62,103 nucleotides of DNA from Anaerolineaceae bacterium (GCA_002699585.1 PABP01000003.1:1-62103), one strand, 5' to 3'; counted from the first letter of the stretch, positions 1 through 8,675 are shown. The notes: a model not told the origin generated them from the letters alone. Translations and numbers: made by a program.

Positions 1-131
1 GTTCATCTCGCACACCTTTTTTGGTTTCGTCGCCTAAAGTGTGCCTGATGAACCTTTTCTTTTCTACTGTCGCCCCCTCAGCCCCGAAGGAGGAAGGATG
101 CCTTGATAACACCTGTGGAAGCCAACACGAG

Positions 132-172
132 ATGGGCCCCTCTCCTTCGGGGAGGGGATTTAGGGGTGGGGT
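132..172. repeat. Dispersed C-rich hairpin repeat
   Basis: A 9-bp C-rich/G-rich stem (one G-T pair, 3-base loop TTC) spans 137-157 and is followed by GATTTAGGGGTGGGG. This arrangement resembles the CCCTCTCC..GGAGAGGG..TTAGGGTGGGG repeats scattered between genes in many bacterial genomes. It lies just beyond the stop of the SGNH hydrolase and could slow transcription there, but no T-run follows on the minus strand. Nothing else is recognisable in bases 1-178. Confidence 0.5.
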
Positions 173-178
173 TGCGCC

Positions 179-1354
179 TTACCACCCTAGCCACGCTTGC
201 AGCAGCTCCACGAGGATGGCATTGCCGTGTGCATTGAGATGCATATCGTCGCTGTGGTAAAGGGCTTCCCCGGCCTGGGCGAGTTCGATGAAGGCCTGGG
301 TCGGATCGTAGCAGCGCAGAGATAGCTCGTCGCATAGGTCGAGCATTGCCATCCGCGCACTAGCCAGCTTGTCAATTGCTTCCTGACCCATCACAGGTTC
401 GGTGATTGAGGCATAGACTTCTTCGCGCGTCGGCATGATGATAACCGCGATTTCGCCATCCCAGCCAGCAACCAGCGCCTGGGCGTCTTCAAACGCTGTG
501 CGCGATAGCTCCAGGCCGATCTGGTTCTGCTCCAGGCTCATATCGAGCGCGCCCTGCTCGTACTCGCCACCGAACTGCAAAACATGTTCGCTATTGGGAC
601 CATAGGTGGCTGTCAGCGGCTTGACGTACAGCGCTTCGCTCTCGGGTGTGCCCAGGTACAGGCCCGTAAACAGCGTTTCGATGACCGCATAGGCGGCACT
701 GTTGTGACGCAGCCATCCGCCCAGGCTGGTATCGTCATTGTCGCCAGATGCAGAATCGTCAGCAGCCACAGGCTCAATTTCATCACGAGATACAGCCAAA
801 CCATAATCGTCATTAAAATCATTGCCGAAGAACTGCCACAGCACCAGCGGCGGCTCCAAGGGTGCGCCGAAATCGGCCAGAATGCGGCCATGGCTGACCG
901 TACCCGTCACAGGCTGGCTGAGGTTGACCAGCTTGCGTCCGGTCTGGTTCGCTAGGACGTCCACCCAGCAATCAACGCGTTCCGTGAAGCAAAAACCGAA
1001 GCTGTCGCCCACGACGACTCCATCCGGCGCGAAATCGATCGGGTCAGTACGGAAACCAATGCCGCCGCCCTCCCACAGTTCAATTGTGCTGACCGTAAAG
1101 CTGACGGTCGGGCTGCCGTACTGCACTTCCTCATCAATACCAGGCCGCAGCGCATAAAAATGCTCACTACTGCGCTGCCAAGCCGGTTCCCAGGCCTGAC
1201 TATAGGGCTGTCCGGTGCTAACATAGCGTGCCGCCACGCCAATCTGCCCCGGTAAATTGGGAGCCATCAGCCGCAGCCCGATTTCCAGCAGCACGGCAAT
1301 CACGATCAAGTTGATGAAGATCAGCAAGGCAACTTGTCCGATTTTCTTACGCAT
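179..1354 (-). CDS. Membrane-anchored SGNH/GDSL-type hydrolase
   Basis: Predicted 391-residue protein with an N-terminal membrane anchor (about residues 5-25) and an extracytoplasmic hydrolase domain. SGNH block I is visible as VVGDSFGF (residues about 114-121, Ser in GDS), and the terminal block with the catalytic Asp and His is DDMHLNAHGN near residue 369. This pair is typical of AlgX/DltD-like or lipase-like esterases acting on cell-envelope sugars; the substrate cannot be read from sequence. A longer start at 1387 is open, but the ATG at 1354 overlaps the end of the upstream Uma2 gene by 8 bases and leads directly into the membrane anchor, so it is preferred. The two genes are probably co-transcribed. 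Confidence 0.75.
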   Translation of the reverse strand: MRKKIGQVALLIFINLIVIAVLLEIGLRLMAPNLPGQIGVAARYVSTGQPYSQAWEPAWQRSSEHFYALRPGIDEEVQYGSPTVSFTVSTIELWEGGGIGFRTDPIDFAPDGVVVGDSFGFCFTERVDCWVDVLANQTGRKLVNLSQPVTGTVSHGRILADFGAPLEPPLVLWQFFGNDFNDDYGLAVSRDEIEPVAADDSASGDNDDTSLGGWLRHNSAAYAVIETLFTGLYLGTPESEALYVKPLTATYGPNSEHVLQFGGEYEQGALDMSLEQNQIGLELSRTAFEDAQALVAGWDGEIAVIIMPTREEVYASITEPVMGQEAIDKLASARMAMLDLCDELSLRCYDPTQAFIELAQAGEALYHSDDMHLNAHGNAILVELLQAWLGW

Positions 1355-1925
1355 CGACTTCCACATCCACGTTACGGTAAATCTCACTCAGGGGCAGGGT
1401 GCATCCAAGCGCATCCAGAGGCACCACATCGCTCAGTTTGGTGTATTCGGTAAACAACCATTCACCCTCACGACGCGAGTAGAGCTGCACATGCGTACGA
1501 TCCTGGTCGATGAGCATATACAGTTGCACCGATTCCAGACTGCGATAATCATGCGCTTTCGCATTGCTATCATAGCCTTTGGAAGAAGGCGACATGACCT
1601 CTGCCACCAGTGTCGGATTCCTGAGCATAGTCCGACCTTCATCAGCAAATTCGGCCCGTCCACATACAACGCTGAAATCAGGATAGACATATTTCAGATC
1701 ATTGATCTTGACGCGCATATCGCTGGAATGAACACGACATTGACTATCCCGTAGTTCATTCGCCAGATGGGCCATACAATTCACCGCAATCGTACTATGT
1801 CGATCTGTACCACCCGACATGGCATAGATTTCGCCGTCGATATACTCGTGCTTGATGCCCGTTTCCTGTTCATAGTCCAGGTATTCCTGGACTGTCCACT
1901 TACGCTTAACCGGTTCCATCGCCAT
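1347..1925 (-). CDS. Uma2 family (DUF820) PD-(D/E)XK endonuclease-like protein
   Basis: A 192-residue protein with the Uma2 pattern: an N-terminal YLDYEQETGIKHEYIDGEI segment, the metal-binding YPDFSVVCG strand, VAEVMSPSS, then a KAHDYRSLESVQLYMLID segment carrying the Lys/Tyr and the hydrophobic strand. The family has a PD-(D/E)XK nuclease fold and is abundant in Cyanobacteria and Chloroflexota, but the cellular role of most members is unknown. Length is usual for the family. The end overlaps the start of the SGNH hydrolase gene, suggesting translational coupling. Confidence 0.85.
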   Translation of the reverse strand: MAMEPVKRKWTVQEYLDYEQETGIKHEYIDGEIYAMSGGTDRHSTIAVNCMAHLANELRDSQCRVHSSDMRVKINDLKYVYPDFSVVCGRAEFADEGRTMLRNPTLVAEVMSPSSKGYDSNAKAHDYRSLESVQLYMLIDQDRTHVQLYSRREGEWLFTEYTKLSDVVPLDALGCTLPLSEIYRNVDVEVDA

Positions 1926-1963
1926 GTTTACGCCTCCATCTACATGAGCCTATTTTAGCACAG

Positions 1964-2719
1964 TCAGCTATCGAGTTTACGGGCGCGCAGTCCTAAAAAC
2001 AGCGGAATTTCCTGCTCGGCCATGCGGCGCGCTTTGTCCTTGTCCTGCTTATAGGTCGTGATTTCGCGCAGAGCGTCGATCACCAGGCCGCCTTCACTGA
2101 GCGCGGTGACGTACTCGCTCAGTGGTCGATGGAAACTGATGGTCTTGCCGGATTGCTTACGACCATAACTTTTCATCGGGACACGCTGCGGCGTCAGGTA
2201 ACGATCCACGCGGCGGAATTGGAGTTTACGGCCTTCGTCATAGCCCCACCCGCTCAGGCGCGGAATGCGAAAGCAAGGGTGCGTCATCAGGATGGCGACA
2301 CGGCCACCGGGTCGCAGGGCGTAAGCCGCACTGCGCACGACATCCGCCAGCGGGTTCATATCCTGAATGCTGAGCAGAAAGGCACAGGCATCATAGGCCG
2401 AGGGTGCTATAGATACGTGCGATGTCAGGCGGCGAGCATCAGCCACGATGAACTGGCCCGGATGCTGCTTACGAGCCAGGGCAATCAAACGGCGGCTGAC
2501 ATCAACGCCTGTGTAATCGGCCTGCTGCACATAGGGCGCAAACACGCCGCTGCCACAGCCGATGTCGAGCAAGGTTTCGCCAGGTTGGAGGTCAAGTAAA
2601 TCGAGAATTGCCGGGATGGCCAATTTGCGATGATGGTCACTGCCGTTTTCGCCGACCCAACCGTGATACCAGTCGGCGACAGCATCCCAGCCCGTGGGGG
2701 AATGGTTCTTTTTAGGCAT
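1964..2719 (-). CDS. Class I SAM-dependent methyltransferase
   Basis: A 251-residue protein with methyltransferase motif I at TLLDIGCGSGVFAPYV, motif II near YTGVDVSRRLIALAR, and a following IVADARR acidic loop, so it binds S-adenosylmethionine in a Rossmann fold. Substrate unknown. An upstream ATG at 2740 exists, but AGAGGA lies 8 bases before the ATG at 2719, which begins a Lys-rich MPKKNHSPTGWD segment. The gene stands alone, with about 290 non-coding bases upstream. Confidence 0.8.
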   Translation of the reverse strand: MPKKNHSPTGWDAVADWYHGWVGENGSDHHRKLAIPAILDLLDLQPGETLLDIGCGSGVFAPYVQQADYTGVDVSRRLIALARKQHPGQFIVADARRLTSHVSIAPSAYDACAFLLSIQDMNPLADVVRSAAYALRPGGRVAILMTHPCFRIPRLSGWGYDEGRKLQFRRVDRYLTPQRVPMKSYGRKQSGKTISFHRPLSEYVTALSEGGLVIDALREITTYKQDKDKARRMAEQEIPLFLGLRARKLDS

Positions 2720-2971
2720 GTTTGGATTCCTCTGGAGCATTGCAAAAACAATCGCGGCGCAGGCTCAATTGTGAGCATACGCAGGCGACGGAATGCGGGG
2801 CATTCCCTTGGTGCTGAAGCACCCGGTTATGGCAATGGCAACAGGGTTAAGGGGAACTTCAGCTTATTTTTGCTGAGGAATCCAAATACGTATCACGACA
2901 CACATGACCTATAAAGACCTTTCATCAATCGCAGATACTATACATGATTAGCTACGGCCTGTCAAAGAGGC

Positions 2972-3008
2972 AAACAAAACAAGCCCCGTTCCATGATTGG
3001 GGCCTGTT
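2972..3008 (-). terminator. Rho-independent terminator of the SRPBCC/hydrolase operon
   Basis: GCCCC (2983-2987) pairs with GGGGC (2999-3003), extended by AAC/GTT flanks. On the minus strand the stem is followed by TTGTTTTGTTTG. It sits 21 bases after the stop of the hydrolase fusion gene. Confidence 0.75.
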
Positions 3009-3028
3009 TCGCGCAGATTTACGAGGAT

Positions 3029-4318
3029 CTAGTTACTGAAGAACGCCGCCAAGACAGGAGCCAAAACAGTCGCATCAACGTCATGCCCTTGCCCTGGCAG
3101 CAGTTGGAACTTACCACTTTGCAGATCATCTGCTAGCGCTGTGCCGCCTGTCTGGAAAAACGGCTCCGTATGTTCGCCAGCGATGACCAGCGTTTCCGCA
3201 TGCACATCTGCCCACGTATCAGCAGGCCAGCGCTCTCCCATCATATAACCCTCTGTAATGAGACCATCGTAAGGCAAGGTATGTGCAACCGCTTCTAGAT
3301 CCGGCCACATGGGACTTTGGCGCATCGGCGCGACATACTCTTCTGGAATCAGCAGTGCAACCTTCATGAAGATATCTACCGCCTTGCTACGATCACCAGC
3401 GGCAAGCGCTGCATTGAGCTGCTCGACATAGTCCGGCGCAAGCGGAGGCCGACTATCGTCAATGAGCAGAGGCGGCTCATACAGTACAAGCTTCGACACT
3501 TTATCACCTAGTTCCTGGGCCGCCAGCAGCGCCAAGATCGCGCCGGAGGACATCCCGTACAGATAGACCGTGCCGCCAGCGGCTTCGATTAACGCATCAA
3601 TGTCTTCGATTTCGCGTTCGATGGCATAGGCATCTGCATCGGTGCTCTGGCCACGCCCACGGCGATCATAACTGTAGACCGTGAACCGCTCTGCCAAGAT
3701 ACTGGCAACCGTCGGTCCCTCGTTCGTAAAGCGACGATACCCCATCGCACCATCGACCAGGATAACAGGAGCACCTGTTCCCCGCGTATCATAGGCGATC
3801 TGTGTGCCATCTTTGGATGTGACCATCAGCGGCAGGGCATCCCCCAGCTTGTCAAAGGACTCATTCCAACCCTGTTTGACGCCCATTTCCATGTAAACAG
3901 CAGGGATGTTGCGCTGGGTCAGCGTCATGCGCGTTTGTTCACCCACTGCTTCAAACATCACGATCACATCCAACTGTTTAGGATGTTCCTCACCTAAGCC
4001 ATAATGCGTAGCCGGGACAATATTGCCATCGGCATCCGAGAAATAATCCGTATAGGCGATTCGCTCATATGGCACGATTTCTTTATAGATACCTGTGCTA
4101 TAAATTCGTTCGCCGTCTGGTCCCTGCATACAGAACAGGTATTTGCCACCAACGCGCAAGTCAATCTGGCACTCTGGCGAAGTGAAGGTATCCGGCCCCC
4201 ACCAGCGCATGAGGTGCTCTGGCTCGGTCCACATCTGCCAGACGAGTTCGGGCGACGCGTTAAACATGCGCTCGATGACGAGATCGGTCGTCGATGGTGC
4301 TGTCGTGCTGTTATTCAT
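3029..4318 (-). CDS. SRPBCC (AHSA1-like) domain fused to alpha/beta hydrolase
   Basis: A 429-residue two-domain protein. Residues 1 to about 158 are an AHSA1-type SRPBCC domain (VIERMFNASPELVWQMWTEP at the start, WNESFDKLGDAL as the closing helix). Residues about 162-429 are an alpha/beta hydrolase: strand VILVDGAMG, nucleophile elbow GMSSG with Ser257, a late acidic residue in VIAGEHTEPFF, and catalytic His in GQGHDV near residue 413. The SRPBCC half is closely similar to the separate SRPBCC protein encoded 38 bases upstream, so it probably arose by duplication followed by joining to a hydrolase gene. It is the last gene of an ArsR-led operon. SRPBCC domains bind hydrophobic ligands; the natural ligand and ester substrate are unknown. 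Confidence 0.85.
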   Translation of the reverse strand: MNNSTTAPSTTDLVIERMFNASPELVWQMWTEPEHLMRWWGPDTFTSPECQIDLRVGGKYLFCMQGPDGERIYSTGIYKEIVPYERIAYTDYFSDADGNIVPATHYGLGEEHPKQLDVIVMFEAVGEQTRMTLTQRNIPAVYMEMGVKQGWNESFDKLGDALPLMVTSKDGTQIAYDTRGTGAPVILVDGAMGYRRFTNEGPTVASILAERFTVYSYDRRGRGQSTDADAYAIEREIEDIDALIEAAGGTVYLYGMSSGAILALLAAQELGDKVSKLVLYEPPLLIDDSRPPLAPDYVEQLNAALAAGDRSKAVDIFMKVALLIPEEYVAPMRQSPMWPDLEAVAHTLPYDGLITEGYMMGERWPADTWADVHAETLVIAGEHTEPFFQTGGTALADDLQSGKFQLLPGQGHDVDATVLAPVLAAFFSN

Positions 4319-4356
4319 GCCATACCCTTCTTATTGGTCGATATTGTGTGTAAATG

Positions 4357-4845
4357 CTAGGCGCGGTCAGCGACAACAGCCGCCAACTTATCGAAGGCCA
4401 TGTTCCAGCCCATTTCGCCAGGGCTACCTGCTGGAATACCTGCGTGAGTCATGGTCATGCGCGTCTTGTCGCCGAGGTCATCCAATATGACCGTGATGAT
4501 CGTTTCCAGCGGTTGGGCATCGGCGGGCATGCCATAGTGATCTGGCCCCACGACGTTACCCTCAGCATCGGCCATACTTTCTGTATAGACCAGTTTGTCT
4601 ATCGGAGAAATTTCCTTATAAGTACCTGTGAACCACATCTGCATACCATCTGGCGACTGCATACAAAACAGACGTTTTCCATCTTCTTGCAAGTCGATCT
4701 CACATATCGGAATGGTAAAGTCAGTCGGGCCATACCACTGGGAGAAGTGCTCCGGCTCAGTCCACATCTGCCAGATAACGACGCGTGGTGCGTCAAACGT
4801 GCGCTCAATCACAATCTGCTCTACTGGTTTCGCTTCACTACTCAT
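4357..4845 (-). CDS. SRPBCC domain protein (AHSA1-like)
   Basis: A 162-residue stand-alone SRPBCC protein: IVIERTFDAPRVVIWQMWTE opens the fold, QWYGPTDFTIPICEIDL follows, and the C-terminal helix is GWNMAFDKLAAVV. It lies 12 bases after the ArsR-type regulator and 38 bases before the fused paralogue. ArsR-SRPBCC pairs are common in bacteria and are usually autoregulated; the bound ligand is not known. Confident as to fold, not as to function. Confidence 0.85.
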   Translation of the reverse strand: MSSEAKPVEQIVIERTFDAPRVVIWQMWTEPEHFSQWYGPTDFTIPICEIDLQEDGKRLFCMQSPDGMQMWFTGTYKEISPIDKLVYTESMADAEGNVVGPDHYGMPADAQPLETIITVILDDLGDKTRMTMTHAGIPAGSPGEMGWNMAFDKLAAVVADRA

Positions 4846-4857
4846 GCCATACCCCTC

Positions 4858-5214
4858 TTATTGGTCGTTATCGTCGTTTTCGTGCTGCTGTTTGTTCTTT
4901 AATTCCTGTAGATAGTCGTCCAACCGATCAAAGCGGCCTTCCCAGATGTGACGATACTGGTCAATCCAGGTGGCGGCATCTTGCAGTGGACCCGCATTGA
5001 GCTGGCAGGGTCGCCATTGGGCCTCTCGTCCGCGTGTAATCAGTCCGGCCTTTTCCAACACTTTGAGATGTTTGGAAACGGCTGGCAGGCTGATGTCAAA
5101 AGGCTCGGCTAGCTCATTGACTGTCGCCTCGCCCTCTGACAACCGTGCCAGGATCGCCCGTCGCGTCGGGTCGGCTAGCGCGGCAAAGGTGGAACTCAGC
5201 GTATCTGTTGACAT
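4858..5214 (-). CDS. ArsR family winged-helix regulator
   Basis: A 118-residue transcription factor. FAALADPTRRAILARLSEG is the standard ArsR opening; the recognition helix lies in DISLPAVSKHLKVLEKAGL, followed by a short wing ITRGREAQWRP. No Cys-rich metal site (no CxC or similar) is present, so it belongs with the SRPBCC-linked, non-metal ArsR group. The C-terminus ends in a charged tail. It heads an operon with two SRPBCC genes and has an AT-rich symmetric element just upstream, consistent with autorepression. Confidence 0.9.
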   Translation of the reverse strand: MSTDTLSSTFAALADPTRRAILARLSEGEATVNELAEPFDISLPAVSKHLKVLEKAGLITRGREAQWRPCQLNAGPLQDAATWIDQYRHIWEGRFDRLDDYLQELKNKQQHENDDNDQ

Positions 5215-5223
5215 GATGCTTTA

Positions 5224-5256
5224 CTTAACTATTTGGTTAATTAACCTATTGGTAAA
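5224..5256 (-). promoter_or_regulatory. Candidate ArsR operator/promoter
   Basis: A perfect 12-bp palindrome GGTTAATTAACC lies at 5235-5246, 20 bases before the arsR-type start. On the coding strand two similar near-dyads follow each other: ACCAATAGGTTA and AACCAAATAGTTA. Tandem ACC-N-GGT-like dyads are what dimeric ArsR repressors of SRPBCC operons bind, so autoregulation is inferred. Not shown experimentally. Confidence 0.55.
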
Positions 5257-5310
5257 ATACAGGACAATAGAACATTTGTCAAGCAGAAACTTGCACAGAT
5301 GTTCTGAATT

Positions 5311-5343
5311 AAAAAAGGCCCTGTCCCCAATATGGGAACAGGG
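5311..5343 (-). terminator. Rho-independent terminator of the phage-like gene pair
   Basis: CCCTGT-CCC (319-327) pairs with GGGAACAGGG (334-343) with one bulged base; on the minus strand the stem is followed by CCTTTTTTAATT. It sits 10 bases past the stop of the 500-residue tail-like gene. Confidence 0.8.
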
Positions 5344-5352
5344 TACAGCGCG

Positions 5353-6855
5353 TTAATACATCGGATAGCGCGTGCCATCCAGGTTGTGCTGGCCGATGAT
5401 GAAGAAACGGTCATCTTCGGCGGGTTCCAGCGTCCATCGCACCCGATGGCGATAGCCACCAACCTCGACGTGGTGTTCCTCGGCGACGATGAAGTAATCA
5501 CCGCTGTGGCCCGTTTGCGTATCACTTAAGCTAATGCGATCAAACAGACTGCGCGCGAGGGCGTGTTCAGCATGGGAACGTGCATTCAGGCCGATCTGAT
5601 GCACAGAGCCGCGTGGCTGCTGACGCCGTACCAACTCATAACGAGCGATCTGGTCGGCTTCGCTTATGTCCGACAGCGCCGGAAGATAGAGTTCAAGCGC
5701 CTGCTTGCCGTAGGTGGTCAGGTTATAGCGATTGCCCCACTCCAACGTCAGCGGGTCGGCGATCATCAAGGGCGTACCGAACAGATCAAGCGTATGCAGA
5801 TAGGCTTCTTCCTCACCAAAGTTACGGACTTCCAGCACAGCTGCGCTCATACCGGCTTCCAGCACACCCACATCCACCTGAGCCGTCAGATCAGGGCCAC
5901 CAGTGGCGGTCGCTTTGGCCGTGAAAGCCACGTTGTCCAGCGACAATGCGCCCATGGGGTTATCCTCAGCATCCCGATAGCGAGCGACGATCTGGCGCGC
6001 ATCCTGGCGCGGCAAGCGCTGCGGTTGGGCCAGCGACCATAACAAGCTGCCGGGGTTACCTATCGTGCGGGGAACGACCGTCACATCGACTTCGCTGAGC
6101 ACCTCATCGCCATAGATATAGGCCAGTCCCTGCATATCATCATCGAAGCTGGCCTGTGATGTGGTCTGTAACAGCGTATGATGCCGATTCAGGAAAACGG
6201 CCTGCCCCTGGCGATTGACATAGAAGCGACCGCGTTCACTATTGGCAAGTTGGCCGATAGCCTCATCGGCGGCAATGCCCGCGCCCCATAGATCGCCAAT
6301 ATAGGCGAAGTGACTGCGCCCTTGCTGCAAGTCCACATCCAGCGGATCACCAAACAGCTTCTGACCGACACGGCTATCAGCCCTCCCAAGCACAATGTAC
6401 CCGGCCAGCACTGGAAAGCGAATCTCGCACTGGTCGATGATGGCAGCAATGGCTTCATCGGCACGGACATCGACCAACGGCGTAACTCGCACCTGGTTCT
6501 GGGCCAGTTCGTGCATGGCATCGCTGGCATGGATGATGGCCAACTTGTGGCCCCAATCGCCGGGAGTCGGTTCGACATGCGTGATGCGCCCGATGAAGTG
6601 GGTGCGCGTGGCCGTGCCGTCATCGCTGGTGATGCGCAGGCGCTTCCCTGGCAGCAGCGGTGTTTGCTCTGGACTAAAAGCCTGGTTCATATTGCGCACC
6701 GTGACCTGGGCTGTGGCTACCTGGGCAATTGGATCATAGGGCGCGGCCATGCCCAGGCGCCAAGTCAGGCTGATGACCGCCTGCGTGAGGGCTTCCTCCG
6801 TTGCGTAGATGCCATTGTCGTTGTGGTCGATGGCGATTGCGAATGTCGTGCTCAT
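5353..6855 (-). CDS. Phage tail/baseplate-like protein
   Basis: A 500-residue protein starting MSTTFAIAIDHN. It contains a hub-like layout: an early beta-rich part (WRLGMAAPYDPIAQ..AQVTVRN, then PGKRLRITSDDG), a middle domain in which RGRFYVNRQGQAVFLNRHH resembles the tail-hub/gpD-like proteins of siphoviruses, and a C-terminal RHRVRWTLEPA segment. No transmembrane or signal segment. The start codon overlaps the stop of the 153-residue gene upstream by one base, so the two are one unit. The assignment as phage tail protein is by overall pattern and by its partner, not by a diagnostic motif. Confidence 0.55.
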   Translation of the reverse strand: MSTTFAIAIDHNDNGIYATEEALTQAVISLTWRLGMAAPYDPIAQVATAQVTVRNMNQAFSPEQTPLLPGKRLRITSDDGTATRTHFIGRITHVEPTPGDWGHKLAIIHASDAMHELAQNQVRVTPLVDVRADEAIAAIIDQCEIRFPVLAGYIVLGRADSRVGQKLFGDPLDVDLQQGRSHFAYIGDLWGAGIAADEAIGQLANSERGRFYVNRQGQAVFLNRHHTLLQTTSQASFDDDMQGLAYIYGDEVLSEVDVTVVPRTIGNPGSLLWSLAQPQRLPRQDARQIVARYRDAEDNPMGALSLDNVAFTAKATATGGPDLTAQVDVGVLEAGMSAAVLEVRNFGEEEAYLHTLDLFGTPLMIADPLTLEWGNRYNLTTYGKQALELYLPALSDISEADQIARYELVRRQQPRGSVHQIGLNARSHAEHALARSLFDRISLSDTQTGHSGDYFIVAEEHHVEVGGYRHRVRWTLEPAEDDRFFIIGQHNLDGTRYPMY

Positions 6856-7316
6856 CAGGCGACCTCCATCAGCCAGGTGTGCCGGAAGGCGCAGCCGTAG
6901 AAATTGCCGCCGCCAAAGGGGAAGATACCCGGCTCAATGCGAACACGAGCCGGTTCCAGCAGGGCATCGGCCAAGGTGGGATCGTCACTGAAAGCGGCGA
7001 TATAGCTATCGATCAAGTCCACTAAATCAGGCAGATGGGCGCTGATGCCCTTGCTACTACCCACAGGCGCGACCAGCAGCAGGTGCGTCACGGTGTAAGT
7101 CACACTGCGTGCCCCATTGCTGAAGCCAATGGCTTCAAAGCCTGCCCCACGCTCGCGGAACAGGCGGTCGTCATTGTTTTCAATCGGCATAACCAGTAGC
7201 AGCGGCAACTGCGCCCGACCGGGTTGGTCGGGAACAGCATCGATGTCGTTGTTCTGGTTGACACCGGGCACACTGAATTCAGACAGGCGTGTGAGGGCCG
7301 TTCGGAAAGTAGTCAT
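6855..7316 (-). CDS. Phage tail-completion-like hypothetical protein
   Basis: A 153-residue soluble protein (FRTALTRLSEFSVPGV at the start, VTYTVTHLLLVAPVGSSKG in the middle, FRHTWLMEVA at the end). The pattern of a short alpha/beta protein with a TVTHLLL strand and an amphipathic helix LPDLVDLIDSYIAAF is like tail-terminator or completion proteins that sit between connector and tail genes in siphoviruses. It is coupled by a one-base overlap to the tail-like gene downstream. No catalytic motif is visible. Confidence 0.5.
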   Translation of the reverse strand: MTTFRTALTRLSEFSVPGVNQNNDIDAVPDQPGRAQLPLLLVMPIENNDDRLFRERGAGFEAIGFSNGARSVTYTVTHLLLVAPVGSSKGISAHLPDLVDLIDSYIAAFSDDPTLADALLEPARVRIEPGIFPFGGGNFYGCAFRHTWLMEVA

Positions 7317-7401
7317 AGGGGATTACTCCTTGTTAATTGTGAGGCTGGTTGTGAGAAATACAGGGGCAAAAATCTGACGTTGCAAGAACAGTGGGCCAAG
7401 T

Positions 7402-7471
7402 GGACGCAGCGTGCTGCGTCCCTACGGCAAGCTATTTTTCGGGCAGCGTAGGTGCGCAACATGTTGTGCCC
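7402..7471. repeat. Two adjacent palindromic hairpin repeats
   Basis: The first element, GGACGCAGCGTGCTGCGTCC (7402-7421), folds into a 9-bp stem and is followed by CTACGG. The second, centred on GCGCAACATGTTGTGC (about 7450-7471), is an imperfect dyad. Both resemble the GTAGGG..CCCTAC hairpins found at 12237 and 19776 in this window. They lie in the 258-base gap between divergently oriented genes. Confidence 0.6.
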
Positions 7472-7574
7472 GACGGCCATATAACAACTTTCTAACTGGA
7501 CAAATCGCTAAAAACTAATATCATTAGCCTTAAAGGTTAACGTTGTTAGCTTTCAGTAAGAGAGGATTGGCGAA

Positions 7575-7988
7575 TTGCAAAACATTATGGAAACGATGCC
7601 AACGAATACAGTGACAAACGAAGCAAAAACGAGACTATCGCAACCGCGCATCTGGCTACATCTCGAAGGGTTGGCCGTGCTGGTCGGCCTGATCGCGCTC
7701 TATGCTAATATCAGCGGAGACTGGCTGCTGTTCATTGTGCTGCTATTCGTGCCGGACATCAGCATGGTGGGGTACCTGGTCAACACATCAGTCGGCGCGA
7801 CCGTCTATAACATCGGCCATTTTGTGGGGCTACCGCTGGCGATGGCAGGCATCGGCGTAGCCAGCGGACAAACGCTGCTAGTGGCTATTGCCCTGATCTG
7901 GATGGCACATATTGCCCTCGACCGCGCTGTGGGCTATGGTTTTAAATATGCGACCGACTTCAAAGACACACACATGCAGCGCGTGTAA
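7575..7988 (+). CDS. DUF4260 family membrane protein
   Basis: A 137-residue protein with three to four hydrophobic segments. The DUF4260 signature is clear: WLHLEGLAVLVGLIALYANI, FVPDISMVGYLVN, VGATVYNIGHFVGLPL, and the end AHIALDRAVGYGFKYATDFKDTHM. The TTG at 7575 has AGAGGA 9 bases upstream; an in-frame ATG at 7587 is the alternative. It is 9 bases ahead of a TetR-type regulator and surely co-transcribed with it. The biochemical function of DUF4260 is unknown. Confidence 0.85.
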   Translation: MQNIMETMPTNTVTNEAKTRLSQPRIWLHLEGLAVLVGLIALYANISGDWLLFIVLLFVPDISMVGYLVNTSVGATVYNIGHFVGLPLAMAGIGVASGQTLLVAIALIWMAHIALDRAVGYGFKYATDFKDTHMQRV

Positions 7989-7997
7989 GGACCATTC

Positions 7998-8552
7998 ATG
8001 CCCTATCCGAGCAAACTCGACAGCGAAACACTCGTCAGCGCCGCCTTCGACATGATTGAGCAGGGCGGCGTTGAGGCTTTTAGTATGCATAAGCTGGCAG
8101 CAGAATTTGGGGTGAAGACAGCTTCGCTCTATCGTTACTTCAATAAAGAAGCGCTCATCCAGGCAGTGAATACGCAGACCTATACGCACATCGTCCAAAC
8201 GATGTACGACGCCGTAGCGGTCGATGCCGACCCGGCGCAGCGGCTGCTAGTGGCAGCGAAGGCCATGTATGCCTATGCGCATCAGCACCCCGTGACTTAT
8301 ATGCTGGCCTTCCGTAATTCAGACGATAACTTGCGCCCGGATGAAGATGCCACTGAGCAGTCCGTCTTGCCTTTGCAGGCCATCATGGCAGAAATCAGCG
8401 GTGAGGCGGATTCATTGGCGGCACTGCGGGGATTGCAGGCGCTGGCACACGGCTTCATCTCACTGACCCTGGCCGGACAGTATCGGCGTGGTGGTGATCT
8501 AGAAGCCCACTTTGAGCAGGCGATTATGGCTTATCTACGAGGTTGGCAATAA
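7998..8552 (+). CDS. TetR family transcriptional regulator (WHG-type C-terminus)
   Basis: A 184-residue regulator. The N-terminal TetR helix-turn-helix covers about residues 8-52 (ETLVSAAFDMIEQGG, then FGVKTASLYRYFNKEALI). The C-terminal ligand domain has the AYAHQHPVTYMLAF and GLQALAHGFISLTLAGQYRR pattern of the TetR_C_33/WHG subgroup. Good Shine-Dalgarno (AAGGA) before the ATG. It probably controls itself and the DUF4260 gene; TTAGC and GTTAAC elements upstream at 7505-7556 are possible sites but no clean dyad was found. Confidence 0.85.
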   Translation: MPYPSKLDSETLVSAAFDMIEQGGVEAFSMHKLAAEFGVKTASLYRYFNKEALIQAVNTQTYTHIVQTMYDAVAVDADPAQRLLVAAKAMYAYAHQHPVTYMLAFRNSDDNLRPDEDATEQSVLPLQAIMAEISGEADSLAALRGLQALAHGFISLTLAGQYRRGGDLEAHFEQAIMAYLRGWQ

Positions 8553-8675
8553 TACTCACACAAATTAGTAAGCTTTTTTGTTAACGTCCCAAAAGCATAG
8601 TAGACTGGGTCTAAGATACATACTTGGAAATAAGCAAAAATCTGCGCGTTTCTCTACAGCTTTGGAATTAGCAAG

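Noticed and set aside
584-955. Plus-strand 123-residue frame inside the SGNH gene
   Set aside because: Antisense shadow; the minus-strand frame has catalytic motifs and this one has none.
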